A stretch of 64,000 nucleotides of DNA from Emticicia sp. CRIBPO (GCF_009905725.1 NZ_JAAAKV010000008.1:310001-374000), one strand, 5' to 3'. Positions 24,601-34,682 are shown, numbered from the stretch's first letter. A program made the numbers and translations. The notes: generated from the letters alone by a model not told the origin.

Positions 24601-25656
24601 ATGAAAAAACTGTTATTGATACTTATTTTTTCCAGCTATGCTATTTCCGCGGCATCACAAAATCTGCCACGCATCATTGTGCTGTCGACAGGCGGCACCA
24701 TAGCCGGTCAACAACCCAATACCGACCGGGCCGGGTATATACCGGGGAAAATCCCGGTAGATGAATTGCTGAAGAATATCCCTTCGATCAAACAGAAAGC
24801 CAATATCCAGGGAGAACAGATCGCCGCTATCGGAAGTTACGACATGACGGTTGAGATCTGGCTGAAACTAGCCAGGCGGATCAATGAAATATTTGCTAAA
24901 AATGAAGCGGACGGCGTGGTCATCACCCACGGAACGGACACCCAGGAAGAAACCGCTTATTTTCTCAGCCTGACGGTGCAATCAGACAAACCAGTCGTTT
25001 TAACCGGGTCCATGCGGCCCGGTACGGCCATCAGCAGCGACGGTCCTAAAAACCTGTATGATGCCATCATTGTAGCAAGTGATGTTAACAGTACCGGAAA
25101 AGGCGTACTGGTATGTTTCAATGAAAATGTATATGAGGCCCGGCATGTGGTGAAGGTAAACACTCTTAATGTCAACGCATTCGCAGCCCCAAATGCCGGT
25201 CCGATTGGTCAGGTGTATGATGGAAAAGTATCTTACAACGCTCCGTCGTCCGTTAAGAATCGCAGTTTTGTGCCTTTTGACATCAGTAAAACGGAAACTT
25301 TGCCGACGGTCGAAATTGTATATGCCTATGCGGATGCCTCCAATGTGGCTATCAATGCCTTTATTAATGCTGATCATCCGGGGATAATCATAGCCGGTAC
25401 GGGCAACGGGAGTATAAATAAAACCATATTGGAATCAGTAAAAACTGCGGTAAAAAAGGACATCATCGTGGTAAGATCGTCAAGGGTGGTGTCAGGTCAG
25501 GTGACTACGCAATATGTGGGGCCGTTTGAAGATGCAAAACTCGGAACCATCGTATCGAATAAACTCAATCCCCAGAAAGCCAGGATACTTTTAATGCTGG
25601 CTTTAACGGTGACAAAAGATAAGAGTAAAATTCAGGAGATGTTCCTTACTTATTGA
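24601..25656 (+). CDS. ansB: Type II L-asparaginase, periplasmic
   Basis: A signal peptide (ending AASQ, ~20 residues) precedes the two catalytic threonine motifs of bacterial asparaginases: STGGTIAG near residue 31 and THGTDTQEETAYF near 109. The SMRPGTAISSDGPKNLYDAI block follows. Together they indicate periplasmic hydrolysis of asparagine (and some glutamine) to aspartate and ammonia. Length (351 residues) and motif order match type II enzymes. It fits with the amino-acid and peptide enzymes further right (45.4-50.4 kb). Confidence 0.92.
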   Translation: MKKLLLILIFSSYAISAASQNLPRIIVLSTGGTIAGQQPNTDRAGYIPGKIPVDELLKNIPSIKQKANIQGEQIAAIGSYDMTVEIWLKLARRINEIFAKNEADGVVITHGTDTQEETAYFLSLTVQSDKPVVLTGSMRPGTAISSDGPKNLYDAIIVASDVNSTGKGVLVCFNENVYEARHVVKVNTLNVNAFAAPNAGPIGQVYDGKVSYNAPSSVKNRSFVPFDISKTETLPTVEIVYAYADASNVAINAFINADHPGIIIAGTGNGSINKTILESVKTAVKKDIIVVRSSRVVSGQVTTQYVGPFEDAKLGTIVSNKLNPQKARILLMLALTVTKDKSKIQEMFLTY

Positions 25657-25711
25657 CTTAAAAAAGGACAATCCCTGAGAGATTTTTAACCTAACTAAAT
25701 ATAAAAAGACT

Positions 25712-26875
25712 ATGACAGACCTTAACAAAAACAGAATTGAATCTATTGATCTTTTGAAAGGATTGGTCATGGTGGTCATGGCCCTTGACCATACCCGGGA
25801 CTATTTTTATAACTCTGTTGGTGTGTTGGACATCACCGACCCTGCCCAGGCCACCCTGGTGGTTTATTTTACCCGTTGGGTTACCCATTTCTGTGCCCCA
25901 ACTTTCAGTTTCCTGGCCGGAATATCCGCTTTTATGAGTGGTAAAAGAAAAACAAAGGCCGAACTTTCAACTTTTCTCATCAAGCGTGGGCTGTGGCTGG
26001 TTTTCCTGGAGCTGACGATCATCACCTTTGCCTGGTATTTTGACGTGCAGTTCCGGAATGTGGATATGGCTGTGATCTGGTGCCTGGGCATCAGCATGAT
26101 TTTTCTCGCCGGGTTTATCCATTTACCGAAAAACGCGATCCTGGTAATCTCCTGTATACTCATCTTCGGGCATAACCTCCTGGATACGGTTCATTTTGAT
26201 GGCAGTGTGTGGTGGAGCGTGCTTCATGAGTTTACCACTGTCAAATTATCGGCTAAGCACCAAATTAACATCGTTTATCCCATCATCCCCTGGATCGGTG
26301 TAATGGCCCTAGGCTATTATTTCGGCAATTTCTATGCCTCTTCTTTCGGAAATCACCGCAGAAAGAAGCTGTTCAATACCATCGGATTCTCGGCCCTTTT
26401 GCTTTTTGTATTGCTCCGCTGGTCCAACCTGTACGGCGACCCGCAGCCATGGAAATCCTATGAAACAGCCGCTCAGACCCTGATGTCATTCCTGAATGTG
26501 AATAAATACCCGCCGTCACTTTTGTATCTGCTGGTTACTTTATCTGTTGCTTTATTGTTTCTTGCCAATTCAGAAAAGTGGAAAGGGAAACTGGTTGAGT
26601 TCTTCAGCGTCTTTGGCAGGGTGCCGTTTTTCTATTATATCATGCATTTGTATCTGATCCGTGTGCTTTCTTTCATCACCGCTGAGCTGACCGGGCACGG
26701 CTGGGAGCTGATGGTACAGACTTCATTCGACATTAACCTGAAAGACTTCGGTTTTAATCTCGGCGTCGTTTACCTGATCTGGATGGGGATTGTTTTGATG
26801 CTTTATCCTTTGTGTAAAAAGTTTGACGCCTATAAAAAGAAACATAAGGAGAAATGGTGGCTGGGGTATTTGTAG
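25712..26875 (+). CDS. DUF1624-family membrane protein (heparan-alpha-glucosaminide acetyltransferase-like)
   Basis: The N-terminus IESIDLLKGLVMVVMALDHTRDYF is the signature of DUF1624/YeiB-related membrane proteins. Around ten hydrophobic segments follow, with conserved blocks YFTRWVTHFCAPTFSFLAG and FGRVPFFYYIMHLYLI. Relatives include eukaryotic lysosomal acetyltransferases, which move acyl groups across a membrane. Whether this protein transfers acyl groups is not shown. It is one of four YeiB/DUF-type membrane proteins in this run. Confidence 0.8.
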   Translation: MTDLNKNRIESIDLLKGLVMVVMALDHTRDYFYNSVGVLDITDPAQATLVVYFTRWVTHFCAPTFSFLAGISAFMSGKRKTKAELSTFLIKRGLWLVFLELTIITFAWYFDVQFRNVDMAVIWCLGISMIFLAGFIHLPKNAILVISCILIFGHNLLDTVHFDGSVWWSVLHEFTTVKLSAKHQINIVYPIIPWIGVMALGYYFGNFYASSFGNHRRKKLFNTIGFSALLLFVLLRWSNLYGDPQPWKSYETAAQTLMSFLNVNKYPPSLLYLLVTLSVALLFLANSEKWKGKLVEFFSVFGRVPFFYYIMHLYLIRVLSFITAELTGHGWELMVQTSFDINLKDFGFNLGVVYLIWMGIVLMLYPLCKKFDAYKKKHKEKWWLGYL

Positions 26876-26920
26876 GTTTGAGCGGTAAGCTATAAGCTTT
26901 AAGCAGTAGGCTGTTCTCCA

Positions 26921-26950
26921 TGTAGATACACACAGCCGTGTGTATCTACG
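26921..26950. repeat. Intergenic palindrome, family P2
   Basis: TGTAGATACACACAG / CCGTGTGTATCTACG. Against the copy at 6828, C:G pairs in the arms became T:A or A:T on both sides (TACGCAC..GTGCGTA against TACACAC..GTGTGTA), so pairing is kept. Confidence 0.65.
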
Positions 26951-26988
26951 GTATTGATAATATCTGTAGAAAATTGATTTTAAATATC

Positions 26989-27016
26989 TGCAGAGAAAGC
27001 TTGCATGCAACGTCTG
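26989..27016. repeat. Intergenic palindrome, family P1
   Basis: CAGAGAAAGCTTGC / ATGCAACGTCTGTTT. The right arm is intact and the left arm is decayed. Confidence 0.45.
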
Positions 27017-27071
27017 TTTGCCGGAAAGAAATTTTATGTTTAAATTACCTGAAATTACCCCCTAAACAGCC

Positions 27072-28298
27072 ATGAATCAACCCGTTACCCTGACCGAACG
27101 TCACCATTTACTGGATGTGCTCCGTGGATTTGCCTTACTGGGCGTGCTACTGGCCAATATGGTCAGTCATGCCGTGTATTTCCTGTTGTCAGATGCCGGA
27201 CAGGAAGCCCTGGGCACCACCGGTATTGATCATTATGTAGAATGGTTAGAGCATTTTCTGATCGACGGGAAATTTTACTCCCTCTTTTCTATGCTTTTCG
27301 GGATTGGCTTTGCGTTGCAGATGCAGCGGTCTTCCGGCGTGGGCAGGGATTTCACGTTTCGTTTCGTCAGAAGGCTCATCATCATGTTTGTCATCGGAAT
27401 ACTTCATGCCGTTCTTTTATTTATCGGTGACATTCTGACGGTTTATGCCATGCTGGGCTTTGTGTTGCTGCTGTTCAGGAAATCTTCGGACAAAACCTTA
27501 ATTCGCACTGCCATTGTTATGCTCTTACTTCCTGTTATTCAATATGGCATATTCTGGGGTTTAAACCTGGTTCATCCCCAGGCACCGGTTTCTGCTGAGG
27601 CGATTCTTGAAAACGAGGCATTTTTCAAACACGTCATCCAGGTATTTCAAAGCGGGAGCTATCCTGAAATTATTGAAATGAATATCGGCGGACTGGTGAT
27701 AGGCAGATACCCGGATCTGGTATTTACCGGAAGATTTTTCAGGGTATTCGCTATGTTTCTCATTGGTTTTTATGTGGCAAAAAATATGCTTTATGCAAAT
27801 GTGAGTGCCAACCGTTCTTTTATCCGTAAGGCAATGATCTGGGGGGCTGTCATTGGTGTGCCTTGTAATATCGTATTGGCCATGATGATGACCACAGATG
27901 CTTACTATGATCTTCAACCGATGGGCATTATCCAGCCGGTGGTGTATGCATTCGGTGTGCCTGCCTTGTGTATTTTCTATGCTTCGGCCATTGCTCTGGC
28001 GTTTGAAAACCCTGTCTGGCGGAAAAGATGGATGATTTTTGCCCCTGTCGGACAAATGGCCCTTACCAATTACCTGATGCAGTCAGTGCTTTGCTGTTTT
28101 GTTTTTATGAGCTATGGCCTGGGACTGGCCGCAAAACTAGGGCCTGCCAAACTGACCCTGATTGCTTTGGCTATTTATGTGATACAAATGATCTACAGCC
28201 ATATCTGGTTAAAATATTTCCGTTTCGGGCCGATGGAGTGGCTCTGGCGTTCACTGACTTACAGGAAAATGCAGCCTTTCAGAAGAAGGGAGCTGTAA
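27072..28298 (+). CDS. DUF418 (YeiB-like) integral membrane protein, second copy
   Basis: Same family as the gene at 22495: LLDVLRGFALLGVLLANM, YSLFSMLFGIGFALQMQ, GQMALTNYLMQSV and FRFGPMEWLWRSLTYRKMQPFRR. Multiple membrane segments span the whole length. The two copies are clearly diverged, so this is not a recent duplication. It is last in the run and followed by a repeat-rich gap. Confidence 0.85.
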   Translation: MNQPVTLTERHHLLDVLRGFALLGVLLANMVSHAVYFLLSDAGQEALGTTGIDHYVEWLEHFLIDGKFYSLFSMLFGIGFALQMQRSSGVGRDFTFRFVRRLIIMFVIGILHAVLLFIGDILTVYAMLGFVLLLFRKSSDKTLIRTAIVMLLLPVIQYGIFWGLNLVHPQAPVSAEAILENEAFFKHVIQVFQSGSYPEIIEMNIGGLVIGRYPDLVFTGRFFRVFAMFLIGFYVAKNMLYANVSANRSFIRKAMIWGAVIGVPCNIVLAMMMTTDAYYDLQPMGIIQPVVYAFGVPALCIFYASAIALAFENPVWRKRWMIFAPVGQMALTNYLMQSVLCCFVFMSYGLGLAAKLGPAKLTLIALAIYVIQMIYSHIWLKYFRFGPMEWLWRSLTYRKMQPFRRREL

Positions 28299-28342
28299 GC
28301 ATTTAGCTATAGGCTATAAGCTGTAAGGTTTAGGCTATAAGC
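28290..28342. repeat. AGC-TATAGGCT-type short intergenic repeat (P4)
   Basis: Repeated AGCTGTAAGC, AGCTATAGGCTATAAGC and GGCTATAAGC words alternate in both orientations. Similar sequence lies at 26884-26914 and 52563-52611, each just after a gene end. Confidence 0.5.
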
Positions 28343-28360
28343 ATTTTTTTTGATTCTTTT

Positions 28361-28388
28361 TGTAGAGACGTTGCATGCAACGTCTCTT
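28361..28388. repeat. Intergenic palindrome, family P1 (best copy)
   Basis: TGTAGAGACGTTGC / ATGCAACGTCTCTT: a near-perfect palindrome with core GAGACGTTGC/GCAACGTCTC. Confidence 0.65.
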
Positions 28389-28490
28389 TCGTACGTACAG
28401 CTTCGACAAGCCTTGGCTGGGCCGAGACTCTTTAAATCATTCCCTCATTAAATATTCTGTCATTTCAGGTCGGGTAAACATTCTAACATT

Positions 28491-28520
28491 CCCGCCCGGG
28501 CGGAGCCCAGGTCGGGCAGG
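28491..28520 (+). repeat. Intergenic palindrome, family P3
   Basis: CCCGCCCGGGC, GGA, GCCCAGGTCGGGCAGG, the same 30 bases as at 18899. A half copy (CAGGTCGGGTAAACATTC) lies just left at 28466. Confidence 0.65.
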
Positions 28521-28568
28521 CACTCATTGAACATTCACTCATTCATTCATTGAACATTCCCCAAGCCC

Positions 28569-28654
28569 TGCAACAATAGACTAAGTCCTGAACAAATAAA
28601 CCAAGGAATTGAACAGATAGACCAATGCCTTCCGGAGAGGTTCGTATAAATTTG
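28569..28654 (+). promoter_or_regulatory. Promoter with tandem 20-21 bp direct repeats (site B), kinase operon
   Basis: Unit 0 (28569-28588) is degenerate (ACAATAGACTAAG). Unit 1 (28589-28609) begins TGAACAAATAAACCAA and unit 2 (28610-28630) begins TGAACAGATAGACCAA. TAAATTTG at 28647-28654 is an exact -7 match starting 17 bases after unit 2, as at sites A and C. There is no TTG -33 element, as expected for an activator-dependent promoter. Confidence 0.75.
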
Positions 28655-28821
28655 TTATGGCTGAAAATCAATCATTTGTACTGAAAGATCAGCCGGAAAT
28701 GAATTTGGAAAATGACTGAACAGACAGGGCGGAAAACTTCATCATTACCCGTGATGGTGTTTGACTGCTTCCTGTAGAAAATATGATGTTGAATACCTTA
28801 AAACTCCTAAACCCCTAAGCT

Positions 28822-31800
28822 GTGAAGAATTTTTTTCAGATCGTCCGGTTTTTATTTTTTACGTGCTTTTCTTTCTTTATCATCACTTCATGCCAACTGA
28901 AAAACGGCAAAACCCTCTCTGAAAATGAGCTGGCGAGTAAACCGCCGGTTACCAGGCCCTTCAAACTGCCCGCCGCAAAACCGATAAAATGGAAGGAATA
29001 TCCGCAGGACAGTACCCCGAAACCGGAAACGGTCAGGTTTAACCTGGACAAGCTTCCATCGAAGCCCTTCGGACTCCATGCGTTCAAGCCTCTGAAGGCT
29101 CCGCTTGGTTCGCTTGATTTTGACTGGGACAAACTGGAGCAGGTGCCCATGTTCCTGGATACCGTCAAACCCATAAAATTCATTTACAAAAAGTTCTTAC
29201 TTCCGAAACCGGTCGTCACCCAGGCCACAGCCCCCGGGCTGTGGGAAAAAGGCACTTCGGGTATCGTAAAACTGGGCCAGGCGGAAGGTTTGCTGGGTAG
29301 TAAAGTTTTCGCCATTGTCACTGATCCTCGGGGCGGCGTATGGATCAGTACAGAACGTGGGCTAAGTAAATACAACGGCAGTGAGTTCATGAACTACAAT
29401 TTCTTCGTAAAAGACGAAACAGGCGGTACAGAATCTATTCCTGATTTAGTGATCGACAAGCAGGGTCGTCTGATCGCCACGGCCAATGCCTCAGGGATTT
29501 TCAGGATAGATTTGAAAACGGGCATCGTTGAAAATTATTATTTAAAAGACAAGCTCGGCATAGGCAGACTGACCTTTGATGCAACGGGAAAAATCTGGGG
29601 AACCAACGGGAATATCGGGTTGATAAATCTGGAAAAAAAAGTAGCCTACCAGTTCAAACCACAATCGGATAAGGTTAAGCTTCCCAGAGCTTCTGGCCAC
29701 AGATTTGACAGTTCAGGCCGGCTTTGGCTTGCTTTTCAGGGTAAAGTGGGCATCGTTTCACCCGATTTGAAAAACATTCGGATGATCGGAGAAAACGAAG
29801 GGCTGCTTGTAAAAACAGCTTATGATTTTACACCGGACGCTGAAGGCAACATGTGGGTGGTGGCGAGCAATTCAGACGCGGCTTACTCCATTTCTTTAAA
29901 GAAAGAAAAGATATTTTTCCTTGGCAAAAAGCAGGGCTTCAGCGGACGGGTTCTGGATGTATTTACAGATAAAAAAGACAGGGTCTGGATACTTTCCAAC
30001 GATACGGTTACTGTTTATGATCCCAGGCTGGCCCTGATGAAAAAAATGGTGACCGGCACTAACGTTGTTCTCAATAATTTCCCTTCGTCCGGAATGACAG
30101 GCAACGATGGGACCATCTGGCTGGGCAGCAACAACGACGGCGTTCTGCTGATAGACCCTGAAGGTATGCTGTCTGAGCATTTCAGCATCAAGGATGGCCT
30201 GGAAAGCAACGATGTCTGGGGTATACAGGAAGATTCAAAAGGCAGGATTTGGATCATCAGTTACAAAGGAATAAACATATATGACCCGGCGACAGAACGA
30301 CTCTCTTTGCTGAAATTTCCACAGGAAATGATGATTAATGAACACCGGAATATTTACAAAATCGGTAAAGATGTCTTTTTTCTCGGAACAATAGGCGGAT
30401 TCGGCATTATAGACCTGAACACCTCCGCCTTTACCTTTTACAATACCAGGAAACTGAAAATAAGCGACCTCAGTTTTACAGGTTTTCAGATGGATGACGG
30501 CAGTATCTGGTTTTCGGGGGGTGACGGGGTCATTGTGTATGATCCTGCAAAAAAGACCATAAAAGCCCTTAATGAAGCTGGCGGACTTGTTTCAAACCTC
30601 GCGTTTTTAACACGCAGAGACAAACAGGGAAGAATCTGGGTGATTACTGAAAAAGGGGCGAATCTGGTGGATGCCCGGGCAAATACCATTATCACCCTGA
30701 ACGAAAGCAGCGGTTTGCAGGGAAATTACACCTCTATGTTTTTCGAGTCTTCTCGGGGCGACATCTTCATAGGCGGGGAATTCGGCTTGTCTGTTTTTGA
30801 CAAAGACCTGAAAACCATCACCAACATCAGTGCTGAAAATGGCATGAGTCCGCCGGCTATGTATGATATGACGGAAGTTAACGGCAGGATTCACATCGGT
30901 TCAGAAAACGGTATCCAGGTGGTCGAACGCCCTGATTCAAAAGATAAGCCATGGAAGTTCTACAATTATAATAAGTCGGCGGGTTTCCCTTACAACGACT
31001 ACAACCAGGCTACTGTGATGGTGGCTTCAAACGGCCAGACCTGGTGGGCTGCCTCCCCTGTCATGACCGTCACCCACCAGGATCCCGTCATTGACCTTGC
31101 CTCGCCTTCCGTGCATATCAAAGGCATCAATATTATGGACCAGAACCCGGTTTTTCACAGCAATGCCTATATAAAAAAGCAACTGGCGAAGGGAGATACG
31201 CTGACGCTGGGAGGGAAAAAATATACCAAAGATAAATTGCCTGCCGACCAGGGCTATCTGGCTGATAATAAGATTGAATGGGACGATATAACGCCGGGAT
31301 TCCAGATGCCGGTCGGTTTAAAACTGCCCTATCACCAGAATTCCTTCAATTTCTCCTTCACCAACCAGTCGGTGACCGGCAGGGATAAGATCGTTTACCG
31401 CTATTTCCTGGAGGGCCAGGACGAAGAATGGTCTGAGGCGAGTGCGAAGAACACATCCAGGATCTACTACAACATGGCCCCCGGAAATTATGCCTTTAAA
31501 GTGATCAGCAAAGGTTTTAACGGGATTTGGAGCCAGCCGGATGTGCTGAAATTCACGATATCACCGCCCTGGTGGCGTACCTGGTGGGCCTATACCATCT
31601 TTGTACTGATAGCCTTCCTTATTGTTTACTTCATTGTCAAGCTGCGGTCCGGATGGCTCGAAAAAGAAAACCGCATACTGGAAGAAAAAGTCAGGGACAG
31701 GACTTCGGAACTGAACCAGAAAATGGAAGAACTGAAATCTACCCAGGCACAGCTGATTCAATCTGAAAAGATGGCTTCTCTGGGAGAGCTGACCGCTGGT

Positions 31801-32544
31801 ATTGCCCATGAGATACAGAATCCGTTAAATTTTGTCAATAATTTCAGTGAAGTGAGTGTGGAGCTGATAGAAGAATTGGCTGGAGAACGGAGAAAGGAGG
31901 ATGGAAAAAGGGATACCGGGCTTGAAAACGATCTGCTGGCAGATATTTCCGAAAACCTGCGAAAAATCAGTCACCACGGCAAGCGGGCTGACGCCATCGT
32001 CAAAGGCATGCTGCAGCACTCGGGCAACAGCAACGGTCAGAAAGAACCTGCAGACCTCAATGCTCTGTGTGACGAATACCTGCGTCTCTCCTATCACGGA
32101 TTGAGGGCCAAAGACAAATCCTTTAACGCTACCCTTAAAACGGACTTTGACACTGGCATCGGTAAAATCAACGTCGTGTCCCAGGATATGGGCCGGGTGA
32201 TTCTGAACCTGCTCACCAACGCATTCTATGCCGTAAGTGAGAAAAAGCAGGCCGCCAGGGTCTCCGGAGAAAAGTACGACCCTACGGTGGCCGTAAGCAC
32301 AAAAAAGTCCGGTGATAAAATAGAAATAAAAATCAGCGATAACGGAAACGGCATACCGCAAAGGGTGCTGGACAAGATCTTCCAGCCTTTCTTTACCACC
32401 AAACCAACCGGGCAAGGCACAGGTCTTGGACTGTCGCTGAGCTACGATATTGTCACCAAAGGGCACAATGGTGAACTGAAAGTGGAAACACAGGAAGGGA
32501 GCGGCACCACATTCATCATTATTTTACCCGCCTGGATGATATGA
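28822..32544 (+). CDS. Two-component regulator propeller/Y_Y_Y sensor histidine kinase
   Basis: The start is a GTG. The leader has a lipobox-like ITSC near residue 25. Residues ~130-760 are two-component-regulator propeller repeats (GGVWISTERGLSKYNG, GRIWIISYKGINIYD, GSIWFSGGDGVIVYD). A Y_Y_Y domain follows near 840-925 (YFLEGQDEEWSEA...), a membrane segment near 935-958, then a dimerisation domain with the phospho-accepting His in GIAHEIQNP near 995. The ATPase domain has NAFYAV, DNGNGIP and GTGLGLSLSYD. It lacks the C-terminal receiver and HTH domains of the classic polysaccharide-sensing hybrids. Its core is closely related to four more kinases downstream. It is driven by site B. Confidence 0.88.
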   Translation: MKNFFQIVRFLFFTCFSFFIITSCQLKNGKTLSENELASKPPVTRPFKLPAAKPIKWKEYPQDSTPKPETVRFNLDKLPSKPFGLHAFKPLKAPLGSLDFDWDKLEQVPMFLDTVKPIKFIYKKFLLPKPVVTQATAPGLWEKGTSGIVKLGQAEGLLGSKVFAIVTDPRGGVWISTERGLSKYNGSEFMNYNFFVKDETGGTESIPDLVIDKQGRLIATANASGIFRIDLKTGIVENYYLKDKLGIGRLTFDATGKIWGTNGNIGLINLEKKVAYQFKPQSDKVKLPRASGHRFDSSGRLWLAFQGKVGIVSPDLKNIRMIGENEGLLVKTAYDFTPDAEGNMWVVASNSDAAYSISLKKEKIFFLGKKQGFSGRVLDVFTDKKDRVWILSNDTVTVYDPRLALMKKMVTGTNVVLNNFPSSGMTGNDGTIWLGSNNDGVLLIDPEGMLSEHFSIKDGLESNDVWGIQEDSKGRIWIISYKGINIYDPATERLSLLKFPQEMMINEHRNIYKIGKDVFFLGTIGGFGIIDLNTSAFTFYNTRKLKISDLSFTGFQMDDGSIWFSGGDGVIVYDPAKKTIKALNEAGGLVSNLAFLTRRDKQGRIWVITEKGANLVDARANTIITLNESSGLQGNYTSMFFESSRGDIFIGGEFGLSVFDKDLKTITNISAENGMSPPAMYDMTEVNGRIHIGSENGIQVVERPDSKDKPWKFYNYNKSAGFPYNDYNQATVMVASNGQTWWAASPVMTVTHQDPVIDLASPSVHIKGINIMDQNPVFHSNAYIKKQLAKGDTLTLGGKKYTKDKLPADQGYLADNKIEWDDITPGFQMPVGLKLPYHQNSFNFSFTNQSVTGRDKIVYRYFLEGQDEEWSEASAKNTSRIYYNMAPGNYAFKVISKGFNGIWSQPDVLKFTISPPWWRTWWAYTIFVLIAFLIVYFIVKLRSGWLEKENRILEEKVRDRTSELNQKMEELKSTQAQLIQSEKMASLGELTAGIAHEIQNPLNFVNNFSEVSVELIEELAGERRKEDGKRDTGLENDLLADISENLRKISHHGKRADAIVKGMLQHSGNSNGQKEPADLNALCDEYLRLSYHGLRAKDKSFNATLKTDFDTGIGKINVVSQDMGRVILNLLTNAFYAVSEKKQAARVSGEKYDPTVAVSTKKSGDKIEIKISDNGNGIPQRVLDKIFQPFFTTKPTGQGTGLGLSLSYDIVTKGHNGELKVETQEGSGTTFIIILPAWMI

Positions 32545-34682
32545 AAAGAATCCTGTCAGGCCTGTTCATTTTTCTTACTTCTTACCTCTGTTATGCACAG
32601 GACAAAACAACTGTGCTTTCAGCAGACATGTTTCATACGCATCAGAGGCTGTTTCTGGCTCCTCTGGAGGGCTGGCTTTTCAGGCAGGGCCATGATCCTT
32701 CATGGGCAAAAGAAGACATTGACCTGACGGGCTGGAAAAAACTCAATCTGACGGAGTTGAATGCCGGAATGGAAGATGCCTCCGGACGGGTGGAAGGATG
32801 GTTCAGAATTAAAATAAAGCCGGACAGCTCGTTTAATGGTATGCCGCTTGGCCTCAGCCGTGATCTCTGGGCTGCAACCGATATCTACCTGGATGGAAAG
32901 CTGATTCATGCATTTGGTAATACCGGAAATCCCTATAAAGCGTATAATCCTATCCTGAAATACCCTGTTCCGGTGTGCATTATTCCGGGTAAAGAGTACC
33001 TCCTGGCCATTCATTTTGTAGATTATGAGACCACTTTTACGCAGCGAGAAATCAGGCTGAAGCCGCATAACCTCCAGAGCCTTATCAACATTACCGGTCC
33101 GGAGTATGTCAGCTGGGTTACTTACGACCATAAACTCACGCATATCTATGGTGCTATCAGCATTTCTGTGTCGTTTTTGCTGTTCTTCCTCTTCTGGTTG
33201 CTGGTTTTTCTGAATCCCGGACAAAGAATTTTCTGGTTGATTGCCATATCGACCACTTTTGTCCTGATTGCAGCTGCAGGAAGCTTCTGGAATACTTTTT
33301 TTGAGATCACTTATCCCGACGAGAAGATCCGTTACCTCATTTCGGTAACCACACAGCCCATCATGACCGTATTTGGTATGATCATCCTGGAGTGGGTGCT
33401 TTTAAAGCGGATCACCCGGCTAAACCTCGTGATTATCCTCCTGATGATTATCACCAGCGACATAGCCCACATATTCTCCATTTCGGCCCCGTTTGGTTTG
33501 TTTTTCATGGCAATGATTTCGTATTTAATCTATCTTATAATCAGATATAGAAAAAATATACAAGGTGCCCCGTCTGCCATCGTGGCCGGTATCGTGGTGA
33601 CTGTCCTGGCTGCTTTCGCTTACATTACCTTGCATAAGAATTTTCCGGACCTTTATTACGAATATGAAAAACCGCTCCTTTCACTGACGTTTCTGGGAGC
33701 CCCGCTCCTGCTGATGGTCTATATTTCAATACGCTTCAAGGAGATATTGAAGAGCGTTTCAGACGAAGCCGAAAAAGTACTCAAAATAACGGAAGAGAAA
33801 AAGGAGCTGCTGGCAGATCAGAATATACTATTGGAAAAGCAGGTAAATGAAAGGACAGCGGAACTGAAAACCTCCCTCGAAAACCTGAAATCCACACAGT
33901 CGCAACTGATCCAGTCAGAAAAAATGGCCTCATTGGGTGAACTAACCGCCGGCATTGCCCATGAAATACAGAATCCCCTGAATTTTGTCAATAACTTCAG
34001 TGAGGTAAGTGTGGAGTTGATAGAAGAATTGGCTGGAGAACGGAGTAAGGAGGACGGAGAAAGGGATACGGGGCTTGAAAATGAGCTATTATCCGATATT
34101 TCAGAAAATCTCAGGAAAATCAGTCACCACGGCCAGCGGGCAGACGCCATTGTAAAAGGGATGCTGCAACACAGCCGGAGCAGCAACGGCATAAAAGAAC
34201 AGACTGATATCAATGCCCTTACAGACGAATACCTCCGTCTGGCTTACCATGGTCTGAGGGCGAAAGACAAATCGTTTAACGCTGCATTAATCACGGATTT
34301 TGATGAAAGAATCGGCAAAATAGAGCTGATCCCCCAGGAAATGGGAAGGGTGATACTTAACCTCATCACCAATGCTTTTTATGCCGTTAGTGAGCGGAAA
34401 AGACAATCGGAGGATGGTTTTGAGCCCAAGGTGTCTGTTACCACTTCCAAATCGGGCAACAAGGTGGAGATCCGCGTGAGCGACAACGGAAATGGTATTC
34501 CCGACAGAATCCTCGACAAGATCTTTCAGCCGTTTTTTACCACCAAACCAACCGGCCAGGGTACCGGACTGGGCCTGTCGCTGGCCTACGACATCGTGAA
34601 AGCACACGGCGGCGAACTGAGAGTAGAAACGAAAAATGGCGAAGGTACCACATTTATCATCAGCGTCCCCGGCAATGAATAA
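32541..34682 (+). CDS. 7TM-type sensor histidine kinase
   Basis: The start overlaps the previous stop by 4 bases (ATGA). A signal peptide (ending CYAQ) leads an extracytoplasmic beta-sandwich domain (~20-195; GWLFRQGHDPSW..., VEGWFRIKI, IYLDGKLIHAFG). Seven hydrophobic segments (~205-400) and a coiled coil follow, then the kinase core with His in GIAHEIQNP near 472 and ATPase motifs NAFYAV, DNGNGIP, GTGLGLSLAYD. This is the 7TMR-DISM layout for sensing small extracellular ligands. The DNA around the H-box is very similar to the neighbouring kinase genes, pointing to recent duplication or gene conversion. Confidence 0.85.
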   Translation: MKRILSGLFIFLTSYLCYAQDKTTVLSADMFHTHQRLFLAPLEGWLFRQGHDPSWAKEDIDLTGWKKLNLTELNAGMEDASGRVEGWFRIKIKPDSSFNGMPLGLSRDLWAATDIYLDGKLIHAFGNTGNPYKAYNPILKYPVPVCIIPGKEYLLAIHFVDYETTFTQREIRLKPHNLQSLINITGPEYVSWVTYDHKLTHIYGAISISVSFLLFFLFWLLVFLNPGQRIFWLIAISTTFVLIAAAGSFWNTFFEITYPDEKIRYLISVTTQPIMTVFGMIILEWVLLKRITRLNLVIILLMIITSDIAHIFSISAPFGLFFMAMISYLIYLIIRYRKNIQGAPSAIVAGIVVTVLAAFAYITLHKNFPDLYYEYEKPLLSLTFLGAPLLLMVYISIRFKEILKSVSDEAEKVLKITEEKKELLADQNILLEKQVNERTAELKTSLENLKSTQSQLIQSEKMASLGELTAGIAHEIQNPLNFVNNFSEVSVELIEELAGERSKEDGERDTGLENELLSDISENLRKISHHGQRADAIVKGMLQHSRSSNGIKEQTDINALTDEYLRLAYHGLRAKDKSFNAALITDFDERIGKIELIPQEMGRVILNLITNAFYAVSERKRQSEDGFEPKVSVTTSKSGNKVEIRVSDNGNGIPDRILDKIFQPFFTTKPTGQGTGLGLSLAYDIVKAHGGELRVETKNGEGTTFIISVPGNE

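Larger units (their letters stand above)
28299..28821. other. Repeat-rich intergenic region before the kinase operon
   Basis: No gene is visible. It holds P4 (28290), P1 (28361), P3 (28491), ATTCA-type low-complexity sequence, direct-repeat promoter site B and a predicted ~160 base leader before 28822. A very short frame at 28657 starts upstream of the predicted transcript start and is discounted. Confidence 0.65.

Noticed and set aside
28657-28719. 20-codon leader-peptide-like frame before the kinase operon
   Set aside because: Its ATG lies only 3 bases after the -7 box, upstream of the expected transcript start, and there is no attenuator hairpin with T tract.
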